Positions 52,110 through 61,441 of a stretch of DNA of 64,000 nt are shown here, piece by piece; within the stretch, counting starts at the first letter, position 1; every line of letters begins with the position of its first letter. Source of the DNA: Alistipes sp. (lineage in GTDB: Bacteria; Bacteroidota; Bacteroidia; Bacteroidales; Rikenellaceae); NCBI GenBank assembly GCA_017410165.1, contig JAFQRH010000019.1, forward strand, positions 248,001 through 312,000. The letters run 5' to 3'. Position numbers and translations under genes: made by a program. The notes below the pieces were generated by a model. The model saw only the letters and a program-made list of their open reading frames with translations, ran no database searches and was not told where the DNA came from.

Positions 52110-54347
52110 TTATTTTACCTCGGTGAGCGAGAGAACTACGCTGCGATAGTCGTTGCTCAGACGCATCTCGCCGTGCGAACGGTTCTGTGAGTAGGTCTTA
52201 ACGAGCTCCGGTATTACAACGCCCTCCTGCATCAGCACGCGGCCACTAACGACCTTGCCGTCGAGTTTTACCGGCTTGCCCTCTACCTCCGGAGCGACCT
52301 CGCGAATCATATACTTGGCATCCGGATTCAGACCCTGCAAACGCAGAATGATATTCGACATATCGTGCTTAACGATGTGGCGATATACGAATACGACCGC
52401 CTGCTCCTTCGACTCGCTGACATACATAAGCGATGTAAAGTCGCGCAGACCCTCGTATGGCGATACAAGACGGTAGAGGTCGCCCTGCTGTACTACGGGA
52501 CGAATCTCCTTGTAGGCGGCAATGGCACGCTTGGCGTAAGCACGCTCCGAATCGTTCATCGACGCCGGTACCATCTCCATACCGAGGCGGCACATCGAAG
52601 CCACATCGAAGCGATACTTAATCGGGATGTGACGCTGCGTATATTTGCTGAATGCCGAGCCGACGTGCGCTGCCAACATATTCGCAGGGAAGAAGTTGAG
52701 TGCGCCCCACTGAATCAGTACGCGGTGGTAAGCGTCGGTCTGGTCCGAAGTCCACATCTCTTGGAAGTAAGGCATATATCCGTAGTTGAGACGTCCGCCA
52801 CCCGAAGCGCAAAGCTGGATAACGACGTGTGGATACTTCTCGCGGATGCGTTTGAGTATCTTCTCGAGCGCGAGGGTGAAATCGACTGTGAGGTTCGATT
52901 GCAACTCCTTCGGCAAATAGAGCGACGAAGCGTTGTTCATCGTCATATTGTTATCCCACTTGATATAGTAGATTTCCGGATATTTGGTGAGCAGATTGTC
53001 CACCACGCCAAAGACGTGATCCTGTACCTTCGGATTTGTCAAATCGAGCAACAACTGACCACCACCACGACCATACGATGGCTCGAAGTCCGGGTGGCGC
53101 AGTACCCAATCAGGGTGCTTTTCGTAGAGTTCGCTCTTGACATTGACCATCTCCGGCTCAATCCAGATACCGAACTTCATACCGTTCGAGTGTGCCATAT
53201 CAATCAGCGGCTGCACACCGCGAGGCAATTTGCCCGGAGCGTGGTTCCAGTCGCCGAGCGAGGTCTTGGCGTTGTCGCGCGGATACTTCTCGCCGAACCA
53301 ACCGTCGTCCACAACGAACATCTCGCCACCGAGCGCAGCGAAGTCGCGTGTCATATCAACCATACTTGTCTCGCTGATATCGAAGTGTACGCCCTCCCAC
53401 GAGTTGAGCAGGATTTCGCGCTGCTTCTCGCCGTCGAGGATTTGGTGCTTGCGCGCCCAACGGTGGAACGTGCGGGTTGCCTCGCCCTTACCGTCGGTAG
53501 CGTAGGTGAATATCATCTCGGGAGTTGTAAGCGAACTCTTGGCTGCCAACGTGTAGTCGCTTGCCGCAGGGTTGATACCGCCCATAAAGAGCGTCGGAAC
53601 GCGGGCTTGGAGCGTGTTGTAGAACTCGAAGTGGAAGTTGCCCATCCACGAGAGCGCGCCTGCGATGACAGGGCAGTTGCGCTCATCGAGACGACCGTCG
53701 AGACCGAGCATAAATGCTGCATTGTGGAATATGGCAGTACGCGAGCCGGACTGCGACGATATGGTGCGCACACCGCTTGTGAGTGGCTCTACAACTTCGT
53801 TGTATTCGTTCTTTGTCGAACCGTCGAGGTGCAACAGCACGCAGTTATCCGACTGAATTGGCAGAACGGCCGACATATATTTTTGGAGCACAATCGGCTT
53901 CTTGCCCTCGTTGATGTACTCCGTATTCATTTTTATAATGTCGCAATCTTCGTATGCGAAGTAGTTTACCTTAACGACGAGCGTCGGATGTGCAACATCG
54001 CGCAAGAGAACGGAGAGTTGGATGGTGTTGCCACTCCTTTTCTCCTCTATAATCTTCTCAACTACCAACTTCGCCGCGTTGTCGCCATCGTGCTGCTTGA
54101 TGAGTGCAGCGTATGGGCGGTCGCAAGCCGTACCGAATACAGGGTATGCATCGTAACGGAGCATACGTCCCGTAGCGCGAATCTCGCTTGCCGATGCCTT
54201 CGAACCGTAGTAACGGAAGTAGAGCGTTTTGCCCGTCTCGGCCGAGAGAATCAGCGAGGTGTTGGGAGTTGAAAGAACATAATCCTTCGCCGAAGCCACA
54301 TTTGCTATGGCTGCAAGCGCGAGGAGCAGGGTTATTATCTTCTTCAT
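52110..54347 (-). CDS. Alpha-galactosidase, GH36, exported
   Basis: 745 aa with signal peptide ending ANVASA. N-terminal beta-supersandwich, then a TIM barrel: EPEMVNVKSELYEKHPDWVL, nucleophile Asp465 in YYIKWDNNM, QLCASGGGRLNYGYM, acid/base Asp535 in WTSDQTDA, and a C-terminal beta domain. Cleaves alpha-1,6-linked galactose from raffinose-type or galactomannan glycans by family. Downstream of glmS by 39 bases. No transporter or regulator beside it, so a stand-alone enzyme in this window. Confidence 0.93.
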   Translation of the reverse strand: MKKIITLLLALAAIANVASAKDYVLSTPNTSLILSAETGKTLYFRYYGSKASASEIRATGRMLRYDAYPVFGTACDRPYAALIKQHDGDNAAKLVVEKIIEEKRSGNTIQLSVLLRDVAHPTLVVKVNYFAYEDCDIIKMNTEYINEGKKPIVLQKYMSAVLPIQSDNCVLLHLDGSTKNEYNEVVEPLTSGVRTISSQSGSRTAIFHNAAFMLGLDGRLDERNCPVIAGALSWMGNFHFEFYNTLQARVPTLFMGGINPAASDYTLAAKSSLTTPEMIFTYATDGKGEATRTFHRWARKHQILDGEKQREILLNSWEGVHFDISETSMVDMTRDFAALGGEMFVVDDGWFGEKYPRDNAKTSLGDWNHAPGKLPRGVQPLIDMAHSNGMKFGIWIEPEMVNVKSELYEKHPDWVLRHPDFEPSYGRGGGQLLLDLTNPKVQDHVFGVVDNLLTKYPEIYYIKWDNNMTMNNASSLYLPKELQSNLTVDFTLALEKILKRIREKYPHVVIQLCASGGGRLNYGYMPYFQEMWTSDQTDAYHRVLIQWGALNFFPANMLAAHVGSAFSKYTQRHIPIKYRFDVASMCRLGMEMVPASMNDSERAYAKRAIAAYKEIRPVVQQGDLYRLVSPYEGLRDFTSLMYVSESKEQAVVFVYRHIVKHDMSNIILRLQGLNPDAKYMIREVAPEVEGKPVKLDGKVVSGRVLMQEGVVIPELVKTYSQNRSHGEMRLSNDYRSVVLSLTEVK

Positions 54348-54386
54348 CTTTTTGTTAGGTTTATTGGGTTGGTATTTTTTCTGATG

Positions 54387-56234
54387 TTACTCTACGGTCA
54401 CCGATTTTGCGAGGTTGCGTGGCTGATCGACATTGCGCCCCTTGTTTACGGCGATGTAATAGGCGAGCAGTTGCAACGGAATCGAGGTGAGCAGCGGTGT
54501 CAGGCACTCCGAAATCTCAGGCACCTCCAATACGTAGTCGGCCATACCCGATACAACGGTGTCGCCCTCGGTTACGATTGCCACCACCTTGCCACCACGC
54601 GCCTTGACCTGCTGAATGTTGCTGACGGTCTTCTCATAGACGTTGTCCTTGATGGCGATTACAACCGACGGCATATCGTTGTCGATGAGCGCGATGGTGC
54701 CGTGCTTCATCTCGGCAGCAGGGTAGCCCTCGGCGTGGATGTACGAAATCTCTTTGAGTTTGAGTGCGCCCTCCAATGCCGACGGGTAGTTGTAGCCGCG
54801 ACCCAGATAGAGGAAGTTGTGGGCGTACGTGAATATCTTTGCAAGGTCCTGAATGCGGTCGTTCATCTTGAAAATATCCTTGATGAGCAACGGTACGCGA
54901 CGGATATCCGATGCAACCTTTTCGAGTGTTTCGTCCGACACGAGACCCTTCATCTGACCAACAAGCAGAGCCAACATCGCAAGCACGGTGACCTGACCGG
55001 TGAATGCCTTGGTCGATGCTACGCCAATCTCCGGACCGACGTGGATGTAGCAACCCGAGTGTGTTGCACGCGGAATCGACGAACCGATGACGTTGCAGAT
55101 ACCGAACACGAACGCACCGCGCGATTTGGCGAGTTCGAGGGCTGCCAACGTGTCGGCCGTCTCGCCCGACTGCGAGAGGGCAATGAGAATGTCGTTCTCG
55201 CCGACCACAGGGTTGCAGTAACGGAACTCGCTCGCATACTCAACGACTACCGGTGTGCGGCAGAAATCCTCGATGAGGTGCTTACCGATGAGTGCGGCGT
55301 GCCACGATGTACCACAAGCCACGATGATTATGCGGTTGGCGTTAAGGAACTTCTCCTTATGCTCGATTACGCCCGACAACACAACGCGCTTGCCATCCGA
55401 CGAGATGCGGCCGCTGATGCAGTCGGCAAGTGTCTTTGGTTGCTCGAAAATCTCTTTGAGCATAAAGTGCGGATAACCGCCCTTCTCCAACTCCTCGATG
55501 CTCATTTTGAGCTCCGTAATACAGATTTTTGCCTCACTGCGGCTCTTGATATCGAATACGCGCAAACCATCCTTGCGATTGATGACCGCAATCTCGCCGT
55601 CGTTCAGATAGACCACCTTGTTGGTGTACTCGATAATCGGCGTTGCGTCCGATGCGAGGAAGTACTCGTCGTCTTTGATACCGATTACCAGCGGTGACGA
55701 TTGACGCGCAGCGATAATCTCATCCGGATTATTCTTGTCGATAACGGCAATAGCGTATGCGCCGACAACCTGACGTGCCGCCTCCTTGACTGCGTCGAAG
55801 AGCGAGCAGTTGTTCTTGGTCTTGATGTACTCGATAAGTTGTACGACAACCTCCGTGTCGGTCTCGCTGACAAAGGTGTAACCCTGCTGGGTGAGTGCCT
55901 CTTTGAGGACGTTGTAGTTCTCGATTGTTCCGTTGTGAACAAGCGCAATGTTTTGCGACTGCGAGCAGTGTGGGTGGGCGTTGATGTCGTTCGGCTCGCC
56001 GTGCGTTGCCCAACGGGTGTGGGCGATGCCGATGCTGCCGCTCAAATCTTTATCCTTGGCGTGATCCTCCAACGCCTTGACTTTGCCCTTTGCTTTGTAT
56101 ATGTTCAACGCTCCGCTGTCGCTAATCATTGCGACACCCGACGAGTCGTAACCTCTGTATTCGAGTCGATGAAGTCCTTGAACCAGAATCTGGTATGCTT
56201 GCTGTTTGCCGAGATATCCGACTATTCCGCACAT
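54387..56234 (-). CDS. glmS: Glutamine-fructose-6-phosphate aminotransferase (isomerizing)
   Basis: 615 aa. Makes glucosamine-6-phosphate for cell-wall precursors. N-terminal Ntn glutaminase starting CGIVGYLG (Cys2 nucleophile) with HRLEYRGYDSSG and HTRWATHGEPNDINAHPH; two C-terminal SIS domains with CGTSWHA, ALSQSGETADTLAAL and the C-terminal LAKSVTVE. A leader of about 120 bases follows the -7 element; no glmS ribozyme was recognised. Confidence 0.97.
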   Translation of the reverse strand: MCGIVGYLGKQQAYQILVQGLHRLEYRGYDSSGVAMISDSGALNIYKAKGKVKALEDHAKDKDLSGSIGIAHTRWATHGEPNDINAHPHCSQSQNIALVHNGTIENYNVLKEALTQQGYTFVSETDTEVVVQLIEYIKTKNNCSLFDAVKEAARQVVGAYAIAVIDKNNPDEIIAARQSSPLVIGIKDDEYFLASDATPIIEYTNKVVYLNDGEIAVINRKDGLRVFDIKSRSEAKICITELKMSIEELEKGGYPHFMLKEIFEQPKTLADCISGRISSDGKRVVLSGVIEHKEKFLNANRIIIVACGTSWHAALIGKHLIEDFCRTPVVVEYASEFRYCNPVVGENDILIALSQSGETADTLAALELAKSRGAFVFGICNVIGSSIPRATHSGCYIHVGPEIGVASTKAFTGQVTVLAMLALLVGQMKGLVSDETLEKVASDIRRVPLLIKDIFKMNDRIQDLAKIFTYAHNFLYLGRGYNYPSALEGALKLKEISYIHAEGYPAAEMKHGTIALIDNDMPSVVIAIKDNVYEKTVSNIQQVKARGGKVVAIVTEGDTVVSGMADYVLEVPEISECLTPLLTSIPLQLLAYYIAVNKGRNVDQPRNLAKSVTVE

Positions 56235-56359
56235 AATGTTTTTGTTTTGTAATGTAAGGTTATACTTTTTTTAATTTTCTTTTTCTTTTGGTTTGGTGTT
56301 TCTCTCACGCGCGCAGGCGGTTACGTGCGCTTTTGTGCGCGAGTGTGTATAAAAGCACG

Positions 56360-56367
56360 CAAATATA
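56360..56367 (-). promoter_or_regulatory. -7 promoter element of glmS (TATATTTG)
   Basis: TATATTTG on the minus strand, 125 bases before the glmS ATG; divergent from the MazG-like gene. Confidence 0.6.
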
Positions 56368-56410
56368 CGATAATATATGGAGAAAGTAAAGAATTTTCGC
56401 GCAAAAAGTG

Positions 56411-56418
56411 TACATTTG
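56411..56418 (+). promoter_or_regulatory. -7 promoter element of MazG-like gene (TACATTTG)
   Basis: TACATTTG, 35 bases before ATG 56454. Confidence 0.6.
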
Positions 56419-56453
56419 CACATCAAAACAATTAAAACGACTAAACGAGTTAT

Positions 56454-56855
56454 ATGAAAAAGGAGTGGAACGACGTTCGTGAATTTCACGAAAAGTTCGG
56501 ACATCCGGTTGCCGAGCAGCCGGTTATGATTGCAAAGAAGCGCGCTTTGAGCCGTGCAAAATGGATGAATGAAGAGGTTGCCGAATTCCTTGTTGCGGAG
56601 GATATCTACGAGCAGGCGGACGCGATGATTGATCTGATCTATTTTGCGCTTGGAACGATGGTGGAGATGGGTCTCGAAGCAGACGAATTGTTCGATATCG
56701 TACAGCGTGCCAATATGGCTAAATTGTGGCCCGACGGCAAACCTCACTACAACCCGAAAGACAACAAGGTAATCAAGCCGGAGGGTTGGGAAGATCCTGC
56801 TCCGAAAATCAAGGCGTATATCGATTCGGTAATCGAGCAGAAGAGCGTTAAATAA
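56454..56855 (+). CDS. MazG-like NTP pyrophosphatase family protein
   Basis: 133 aa. All-alpha NTP pyrophosphatase (MazG/HisE-like) superfamily, with WMNEEVAEFLVAEDIYEQADAMIDLIYFALG giving the E-E-x-x-E and E-x-x-D Mg2+-binding motifs (about 38-68). Similar proteins are annotated as phosphoribosyl-ATP pyrophosphohydrolase-like, but no histidine genes lie nearby, so a house-cleaning nucleotide role is as likely. Its TAA overlaps the ATG of the next gene (TAATG). Confidence 0.8.
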   Translation: MKKEWNDVREFHEKFGHPVAEQPVMIAKKRALSRAKWMNEEVAEFLVAEDIYEQADAMIDLIYFALGTMVEMGLEADELFDIVQRANMAKLWPDGKPHYNPKDNKVIKPEGWEDPAPKIKAYIDSVIEQKSVK

Positions 56856-57832
56856 TGTTACTTATTGTTGGTTATCTGGCCGTTGCGGCATTGGTTGTCG
56901 CACTGTCGGTCAAGGCGTCCGAGTATATCGATATGCTCGATAGTCGCACCCGTTTGTCGGGTGCGTTTTTGGGTGGCGTACTGCTCTCGGCAGTCACTTC
57001 GTTGCCCGAACTTTTTACGAGCGTTTCGGCTACGTTGTTGCTCGACGAGCCGAGTTTGTGCATCGGAAATATTCTCGGTAGCGATCTGTTCAATTTGGCG
57101 GCTTTCGCTGCGGTCGGTTTTCTGTTTGTACGCCACTTTTCGCGCGCAAAACTCGCATCGAGCAATGCCCTCGTTGCACTGTTTGTCGTGGCGATATACG
57201 TGGCGATGATTCTCAATTGGTTCAACATTCTCAATTTCGAGCTTGCGACGGTCAATATTCTCACGATAGTCATTATCGTACTCTATTGCGTCGGTGTGCG
57301 TTATCTCGCTGTGGGCGATAGCAAACCATCGGATGCGGGCGATGCGGCGAGTGAGGGCTCGCAGAGCGCGGACGACGGGTTGTCGGTGCGAACGATTGTC
57401 GTGCGTTTTGTTTTGGTGGCAATCGGCATCGTTGCAATGAGCGTGGTGATGACCTACCTGACGGATGCGCTGGCTGCGGAGTACAATATCGGCAAGGGTT
57501 TGGCGGGTGCACTCTTCTTGGGTGTGGCTACATCGCTTCCGGAGCTCTCCTCGACGGTGGCTCTGTTCCGTATGCGAAACTACGATGTTGCGACGGGTAA
57601 CATTGTCGGCAGCAACCTCTTCAACTTTATGATTCTCTGTGTTGTGGATGTTGTGAGCGTAGGCAGTAGGGTGTACGACTACTCCGACCCGAAAATCGAG
57701 AATTTGTTGGTCTATGGCCTGCTCTCGGCTATCGTTATGTTGCCGTTGATTCGCACGCAAAATCGCTTCGTGCGATGGGCTTGTATGGCGGTTGTTGTCG
57801 GTTGCTACTTCGCGTTTCTTTTGGTCGAATAA
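56855..57832 (+). CDS. Sodium/calcium exchanger family membrane protein
   Basis: 325 aa, about 10 membrane segments in two homologous halves. Alpha repeats: AVTSLPELFTSVSATLL with GNILGSDLFN in the first, GVATSLPELSSTVALF with GNIVGSNLFNFMI in the second, separated by a Ser/Asp/Gly-rich loop. YrbG/CaCA-type cation antiporter; the ion is inferred as Ca2+ from the family. Translation coupled to the preceding gene by TAATG. Confidence 0.9.
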   Translation: MLLIVGYLAVAALVVALSVKASEYIDMLDSRTRLSGAFLGGVLLSAVTSLPELFTSVSATLLLDEPSLCIGNILGSDLFNLAAFAAVGFLFVRHFSRAKLASSNALVALFVVAIYVAMILNWFNILNFELATVNILTIVIIVLYCVGVRYLAVGDSKPSDAGDAASEGSQSADDGLSVRTIVVRFVLVAIGIVAMSVVMTYLTDALAAEYNIGKGLAGALFLGVATSLPELSSTVALFRMRNYDVATGNIVGSNLFNFMILCVVDVVSVGSRVYDYSDPKIENLLVYGLLSAIVMLPLIRTQNRFVRWACMAVVVGCYFAFLLVE

Positions 57833-57864
57833 GACGTTTCGGGAAAATATTTTATATTTTCATA

Positions 57865-57894
57865 TTGCTGTTTGTGCGAAAATGACTATTTTTG
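57865..57894 (+). promoter_or_regulatory. Promoter of HU-like/sigma-54/lptE/secG group
   Basis: TTG (57865-57867), 19 bases, TATTTTTG (57887-57894). It sets the start of the next gene at ATG 57914 rather than upstream. Confidence 0.75.
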
Positions 57895-57913
57895 TGCAAA
57901 TGTTAATGCGCGT

Positions 57914-58672
57914 ATGGCAATAATTGATATCATATCACGTCACCTGCAAAGCAATCGCCGATTGGTCGTTCCGACGCTCGGTTGCTTTATTGTGAAGGGG
58001 CAGAGCGAGGTTCTTTTCTCGGAGTTGCTCTCGCAGGACGATGGTGTGTTGCGAGGATTGCTCGCAGCCGAAGGGTTGAGCGAGATGGAGTGTGCCGCAC
58101 AAATCGACCGCTTCATTTTCGAGGTGCGCCATTCGATTGAGAGTTCGGGCCGTTGCGTGTTAGACGATTTTGGCGTGTTGCGCACCGGCGAGCGAGGCGA
58201 ACTCGTCTTTGAGCGTGCTCCGCAGCCGCCGCGCGAAACTATGATTGCGCCATCCGCCTCTGTCGAGAGGGTCGAGCCGTCAGAGCCGACCACTGCACCG
58301 CTTGCTGTCAAGCCGATGCAGAACCCGGAACGCGTCATAAAACCGACAACGAAGCCCGTTGCACAACCTGCCGACCGCGTTGCGCCGACTGTAAAAGCAA
58401 CCGCACAGCAGACCAAGCCGACCTCCGAGCCGTCGGAGGCGAATCCGCAGCGACTACGCACGGCACCTCGCGCGCGTCGCCCGCAACCGATGCGTCGTAA
58501 GCGCGGTGCTGATAAATTTATGATACTTGCCCTCGTCGTGTTGTTGCTTGCTTTGGCAGCCATCGGCTACGGATACTACTGTTCGCGCCTTGCTGCCGAT
58601 TTCGACGAGCAGCAGATGGACGCTCTGCGCTATCGCGTGGAGGATGTAGGGCAGACGATGCCACAAAACTGA
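57914..58672 (+). CDS. HU-like domain protein with C-terminal membrane segment
   Basis: 252 aa from ATG 57914. N-terminal 100 residues (RLVVPTLGCFIVKGQ, FSELLSQDDGVL, CVLDDFGVLR) match the Bacteroidetes 'CCDC81-like HU' fold, a variant of the HU/IHF family. Then a Pro/Thr/Ala/Lys-rich linker (about 105-195), a basic patch and one membrane helix near 200-220, with a short acidic tail. It may tether DNA or a partner at the membrane or anchor an SPOR-type function; unknown. First gene of a five-gene group. Confidence 0.7.
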   Translation: MAIIDIISRHLQSNRRLVVPTLGCFIVKGQSEVLFSELLSQDDGVLRGLLAAEGLSEMECAAQIDRFIFEVRHSIESSGRCVLDDFGVLRTGERGELVFERAPQPPRETMIAPSASVERVEPSEPTTAPLAVKPMQNPERVIKPTTKPVAQPADRVAPTVKATAQQTKPTSEPSEANPQRLRTAPRARRPQPMRRKRGADKFMILALVVLLLALAAIGYGYYCSRLAADFDEQQMDALRYRVEDVGQTMPQN

Positions 58673-58694
58673 TTTTAGAAACCAAACAGACACT

Positions 58695-59891
58695 ATGGAT
58701 ATACTCTCCGTAAAACAACGATTCGGCATAATCGGCAACTCGGAACTTCTCAACCGTGCGTTGGAGGTTGCGCTGCGAGTTGCTCCGACCGATTTGTCGG
58801 TGCTCGTTACCGGCGAAAGCGGTGTGGGTAAGGAGTTTTTTCCGCAAATCATTCACGCCTATTCGGCTCGCAAACATAACAAGTATGTCGCAGTGAACTG
58901 CGGTGCAATTCCGGAGGGAACAATCGACTCGGAACTCTTCGGCCACGAGAAGGGTGCCTTCACGGGTGCCATCGACTCGCGTAAGGGCTATTTTGAGGAG
59001 GCGGATGGCGGTACGATTTTCTTGGACGAGGTTGGCGAACTTCCGCTCTCGACACAGGTGCGACTGCTGCGTGTTTTGCAGACCGGCGAGTTTATCCGCG
59101 TCGGCTCGGCAAAGGTGCAAAAGACCAATGTAAGAGTTGTTGCTGCAACCAATAACAACCTGCTCCAAGCCATCGCCGATGGGCGTTTCCGCGAGGATTT
59201 GTACTACCGACTCAATACCGTGCCTGTTCAAGTACCTGCTTTGCGCGAGCGTCCGGAGGATATCTATCTGCTCTTCCGCAAGTTTGCGTCGGATGTTGCT
59301 GTGCGCTACCGTATGCCGGCCATCACGCTCGATGCCGCGGCGCGAAAGATGCTCGAAGAGTACTATTGGCGAGGCAATATCCGTCAACTGAAAAATGTTG
59401 CCGAGCAGATTTCTGCCATCGAGCAGACCCGCGAAATTTCGTCCGATATCCTCGCCCGTTATCTTACCGAGCGACCAACATCGTCGCCGAGCGTGGCGGG
59501 TGCAATGCGTGTCGAGGAGATGAATTCGGAGCGCGAATTGCTGTATAAGATTCTCTTTGATATGCGTAACGATATCAAGGAGTTAAAGCAGATGGTGATG
59601 GCCTCGCGCGGAGGTTATGGTATTGCGTCGCACGTGCCGTCGTCACATCGTGGCGAGATTGCTGCGCTGTTGCCGTCGTCACACTCGATGCCTGCGGAGG
59701 ATTATGCCGAGAGTGAGGAGGTCTTCGAGGAGGAGGTTGTGCGCCCGATGAGCAAGGCCGATGTGCAGCGCGACCAAATCGTCAAGGCATTGCGCCGTAA
59801 CGGTGGCTCACGCCGAGCGGCCGCAGCCGAGTTGTTTATGTCGGAGCGCACGCTCTATCGTAAAATCAAAGAGTTAGGTATAGAAGAGTAA
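58695..59891 (+). CDS. Sigma-54-dependent transcriptional activator without receiver
   Basis: 398 aa. AAA+ activator: Walker A GESGVGKE at 40-47, GAFTGA loop at 87-92 (sigma-54 contact), Walker B FLDE near 109-112, and a C-terminal Fis-type helix-turn-helix (GSRRAAAAELFMSERTLYRKI). There is no N-terminal sensory domain, only about 20 residues before the AAA+ module. The acidic linker (about 300-355) is unusual. It is next to lptE-, TPR- and secG-like genes, a context I recall from Bacteroidetes, but target genes are unknown. Starts 22 bases after the HU-like gene. Confidence 0.88.
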   Translation: MDILSVKQRFGIIGNSELLNRALEVALRVAPTDLSVLVTGESGVGKEFFPQIIHAYSARKHNKYVAVNCGAIPEGTIDSELFGHEKGAFTGAIDSRKGYFEEADGGTIFLDEVGELPLSTQVRLLRVLQTGEFIRVGSAKVQKTNVRVVAATNNNLLQAIADGRFREDLYYRLNTVPVQVPALRERPEDIYLLFRKFASDVAVRYRMPAITLDAAARKMLEEYYWRGNIRQLKNVAEQISAIEQTREISSDILARYLTERPTSSPSVAGAMRVEEMNSERELLYKILFDMRNDIKELKQMVMASRGGYGIASHVPSSHRGEIAALLPSSHSMPAEDYAESEEVFEEEVVRPMSKADVQRDQIVKALRRNGGSRRAAAAELFMSERTLYRKIKELGIEE

Positions 59892-59900
59892 GAATATACA

Positions 59901-60407
59901 ATGAAACGAGTACTTTTTATATTTACAATGCTTGCCGTATCGTTGCTGTCGGGCTGTACGGTTAAATATTCGTTGTCGGGTGCGTCGATTCCGCCGGATG
60001 CAAAGACGTTTAGCGTTGCCTACTTCCCGAATAACGCACCGATGGTTGCACCGATTTTGAGTGCAACACTCACCGACGAACTCACGCAGCGATTCGCTTC
60101 GCGTACGAATCTCTCGCAGGTGACCGAGGGTGGCGACTTTGCCTTCGAGGGCGAAATCATCGGCTATACATCGACCACCTCGTCGGTGGCAAGTGGCGAC
60201 TACGCTCTGCAAAACCGTCTGACGATTACCGTCAAGGTGAAGTTTACGAACGCCATCGACGATAAGATGTCGTTCAATCGTAACTTCTCGGCATACGCCG
60301 ACTACGACTCTACGAAACTGCTGACCGAGGTCGAGGGCGCACTCATTGCGGAGATTGTCGAGCAACTCGTGACGGATATCTTTATGGCTTCGGCATCTAA
60401 CTGGTAG
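59901..60407 (+). CDS. LptE-like outer-membrane lipoprotein
   Basis: 168 aa. Lipobox LLSGC (Cys19) and CTVKYSLSGASIPPDAKTFSVAYFPNNAP, FEGEIIGYTSTTSSVASGD, VKVKFTNAIDD: the alpha/beta sandwich of Bacteroidetes LptE proteins, which plug LptD during LPS transport. No lptD nearby. Nine bases after the sigma-54 activator. Confidence 0.8.
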   Translation: MKRVLFIFTMLAVSLLSGCTVKYSLSGASIPPDAKTFSVAYFPNNAPMVAPILSATLTDELTQRFASRTNLSQVTEGGDFAFEGEIIGYTSTTSSVASGDYALQNRLTITVKVKFTNAIDDKMSFNRNFSAYADYDSTKLLTEVEGALIAEIVEQLVTDIFMASASNW

Positions 60408-60410
60408 CGT

Positions 60411-60902
60411 ATGAGCGATTTTTCGGCATACATATCCTCTTCCGATGCGTCGCCAATCGAGCGTGATGCGCTCGAACGTATTCTGCGCCGTTACCCTTGG
60501 TTTTCGGCGGCACACTGCGTTGCGTCGCACTTGTCGGGCACTCCGACCACGACGGGGGCATTGCTGCAAGATGTGCGTGGAGCATCGTCGCTTGACGAGT
60601 GCGAGGTGGATGTCGAACTGCTGACAGAGGTGACTTCGGGCGAGATTATCGACCGTTTCTTGCGCTTGGACGACTATCGTATTGTGGCAGAAGATGTAGG
60701 CGAAGAGGAGAATATTACCGTCGAGGCAGACCTTGACGATGAAGACGATTTGGTGACGGAGGAGTTGGCGGAAGTTTACCTCGCGCAGGGGCTAAAAATG
60801 CAGGCCGTTGAAATATATCGCAAATTAAGTTTGCTAAATCCGGAAAAAAGTATTTACTTTGCCGAGAAAATCGAAAATGTAGAAAAAACAATAAAAATTT
60901 AA
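60411..60902 (+). CDS. Small TPR-like protein, conserved context
   Basis: 163 aa, no signal peptide. Acidic middle (EEENITVEADLDDEDD) and a C-terminal helical pair (ELAEVYLAQGLKMQAVEIYRKLSLLNPEKSIYFAEKI) resembling one TPR unit. Between lptE-like and secG with 3- and 4-base gaps, so co-translated; a role in envelope or secretion is inferred from neighbours only. Confidence 0.7.
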   Translation: MSDFSAYISSSDASPIERDALERILRRYPWFSAAHCVASHLSGTPTTTGALLQDVRGASSLDECEVDVELLTEVTSGEIIDRFLRLDDYRIVAEDVGEEENITVEADLDDEDDLVTEELAEVYLAQGLKMQAVEIYRKLSLLNPEKSIYFAEKIENVEKTIKI

Positions 60903-60906
60903 GTAT

Positions 60907-61275
60907 ATGTTATACACACTTTGTATTGTATTGATTCTGATTGCGAGCGTACTTCTCGTTCTCGCAGTATTGGTTCAGAGCCCGAAGAGCGGTATGGCTG
61001 CTAACTTTGGCGCATCGAATCAGGTTATGGGTGTTCGTCAGACCACCGATTTTCTTGAAAAGTTCACTTGGGGTATGGCAGTTGCCATCCTCGTATTGAG
61101 CTTGCTTGCAACTACGGCTATGGATAGCCACCTCGTTGAGCAGAGCAACGCATCGGCAGCCGATGCTAACGCCCTCGTCGAGAAGATTGCTACCCCTGCC
61201 GAGCAGCAGATTCCGCAGGTTGAGATTCCTGCCGAGCAGCCGGTTGAGCAGCCAGCGGAGACACCTGCCGAGTAA
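60907..61275 (+). CDS. secG: Protein translocase subunit SecG
   Basis: 122 aa. Two membrane helices (about 2-22 and 53-73) with the SecG signature between them: VLVQSPKSGMAANFGASNQVMGVRQTTDFLEKFTW. A Pro/Glu/Ala-rich tail of about 40 residues extends beyond the usual SecG end, as in other Bacteroidetes. Last gene of the group, followed by a perfect hairpin terminator. Confidence 0.93.
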   Translation: MLYTLCIVLILIASVLLVLAVLVQSPKSGMAANFGASNQVMGVRQTTDFLEKFTWGMAVAILVLSLLATTAMDSHLVEQSNASAADANALVEKIATPAEQQIPQVEIPAEQPVEQPAETPAE

Positions 61276-61310
61276 GCAAGTGCGGGAAACAATAAGTACC
61301 GGAAACGATA

Positions 61311-61344
61311 AAAGAGTCGATGCCCACGCATCGACTCTTTTTTT
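61311..61344 (+). terminator. Terminator after secG
   Basis: Perfect 13-bp stem (61311-61323 with 61328-61340), CCAC loop, T7. The rest of the gap to the next gene (61345-61441) holds an imperfect hairpin (GCAATC at 61383-61388 with GATTGC at 61427-61432). Confidence 0.9.
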
Positions 61345-61441
61345 GTATCATTACCATCTTTTCGGAGTAATGAGTGTTGTAAGGCAATCCGCCTCGCCTC
61401 CACAAAGGCGGAGGACTAACCTCCGATTGCGCACACTTAAC

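Noticed and set aside
56235..56359. glmS ribozyme in the glmS leader
   Set aside because: Right place, but no conserved core was recognisable; the leader is mostly A-rich with one imperfect GC hairpin.
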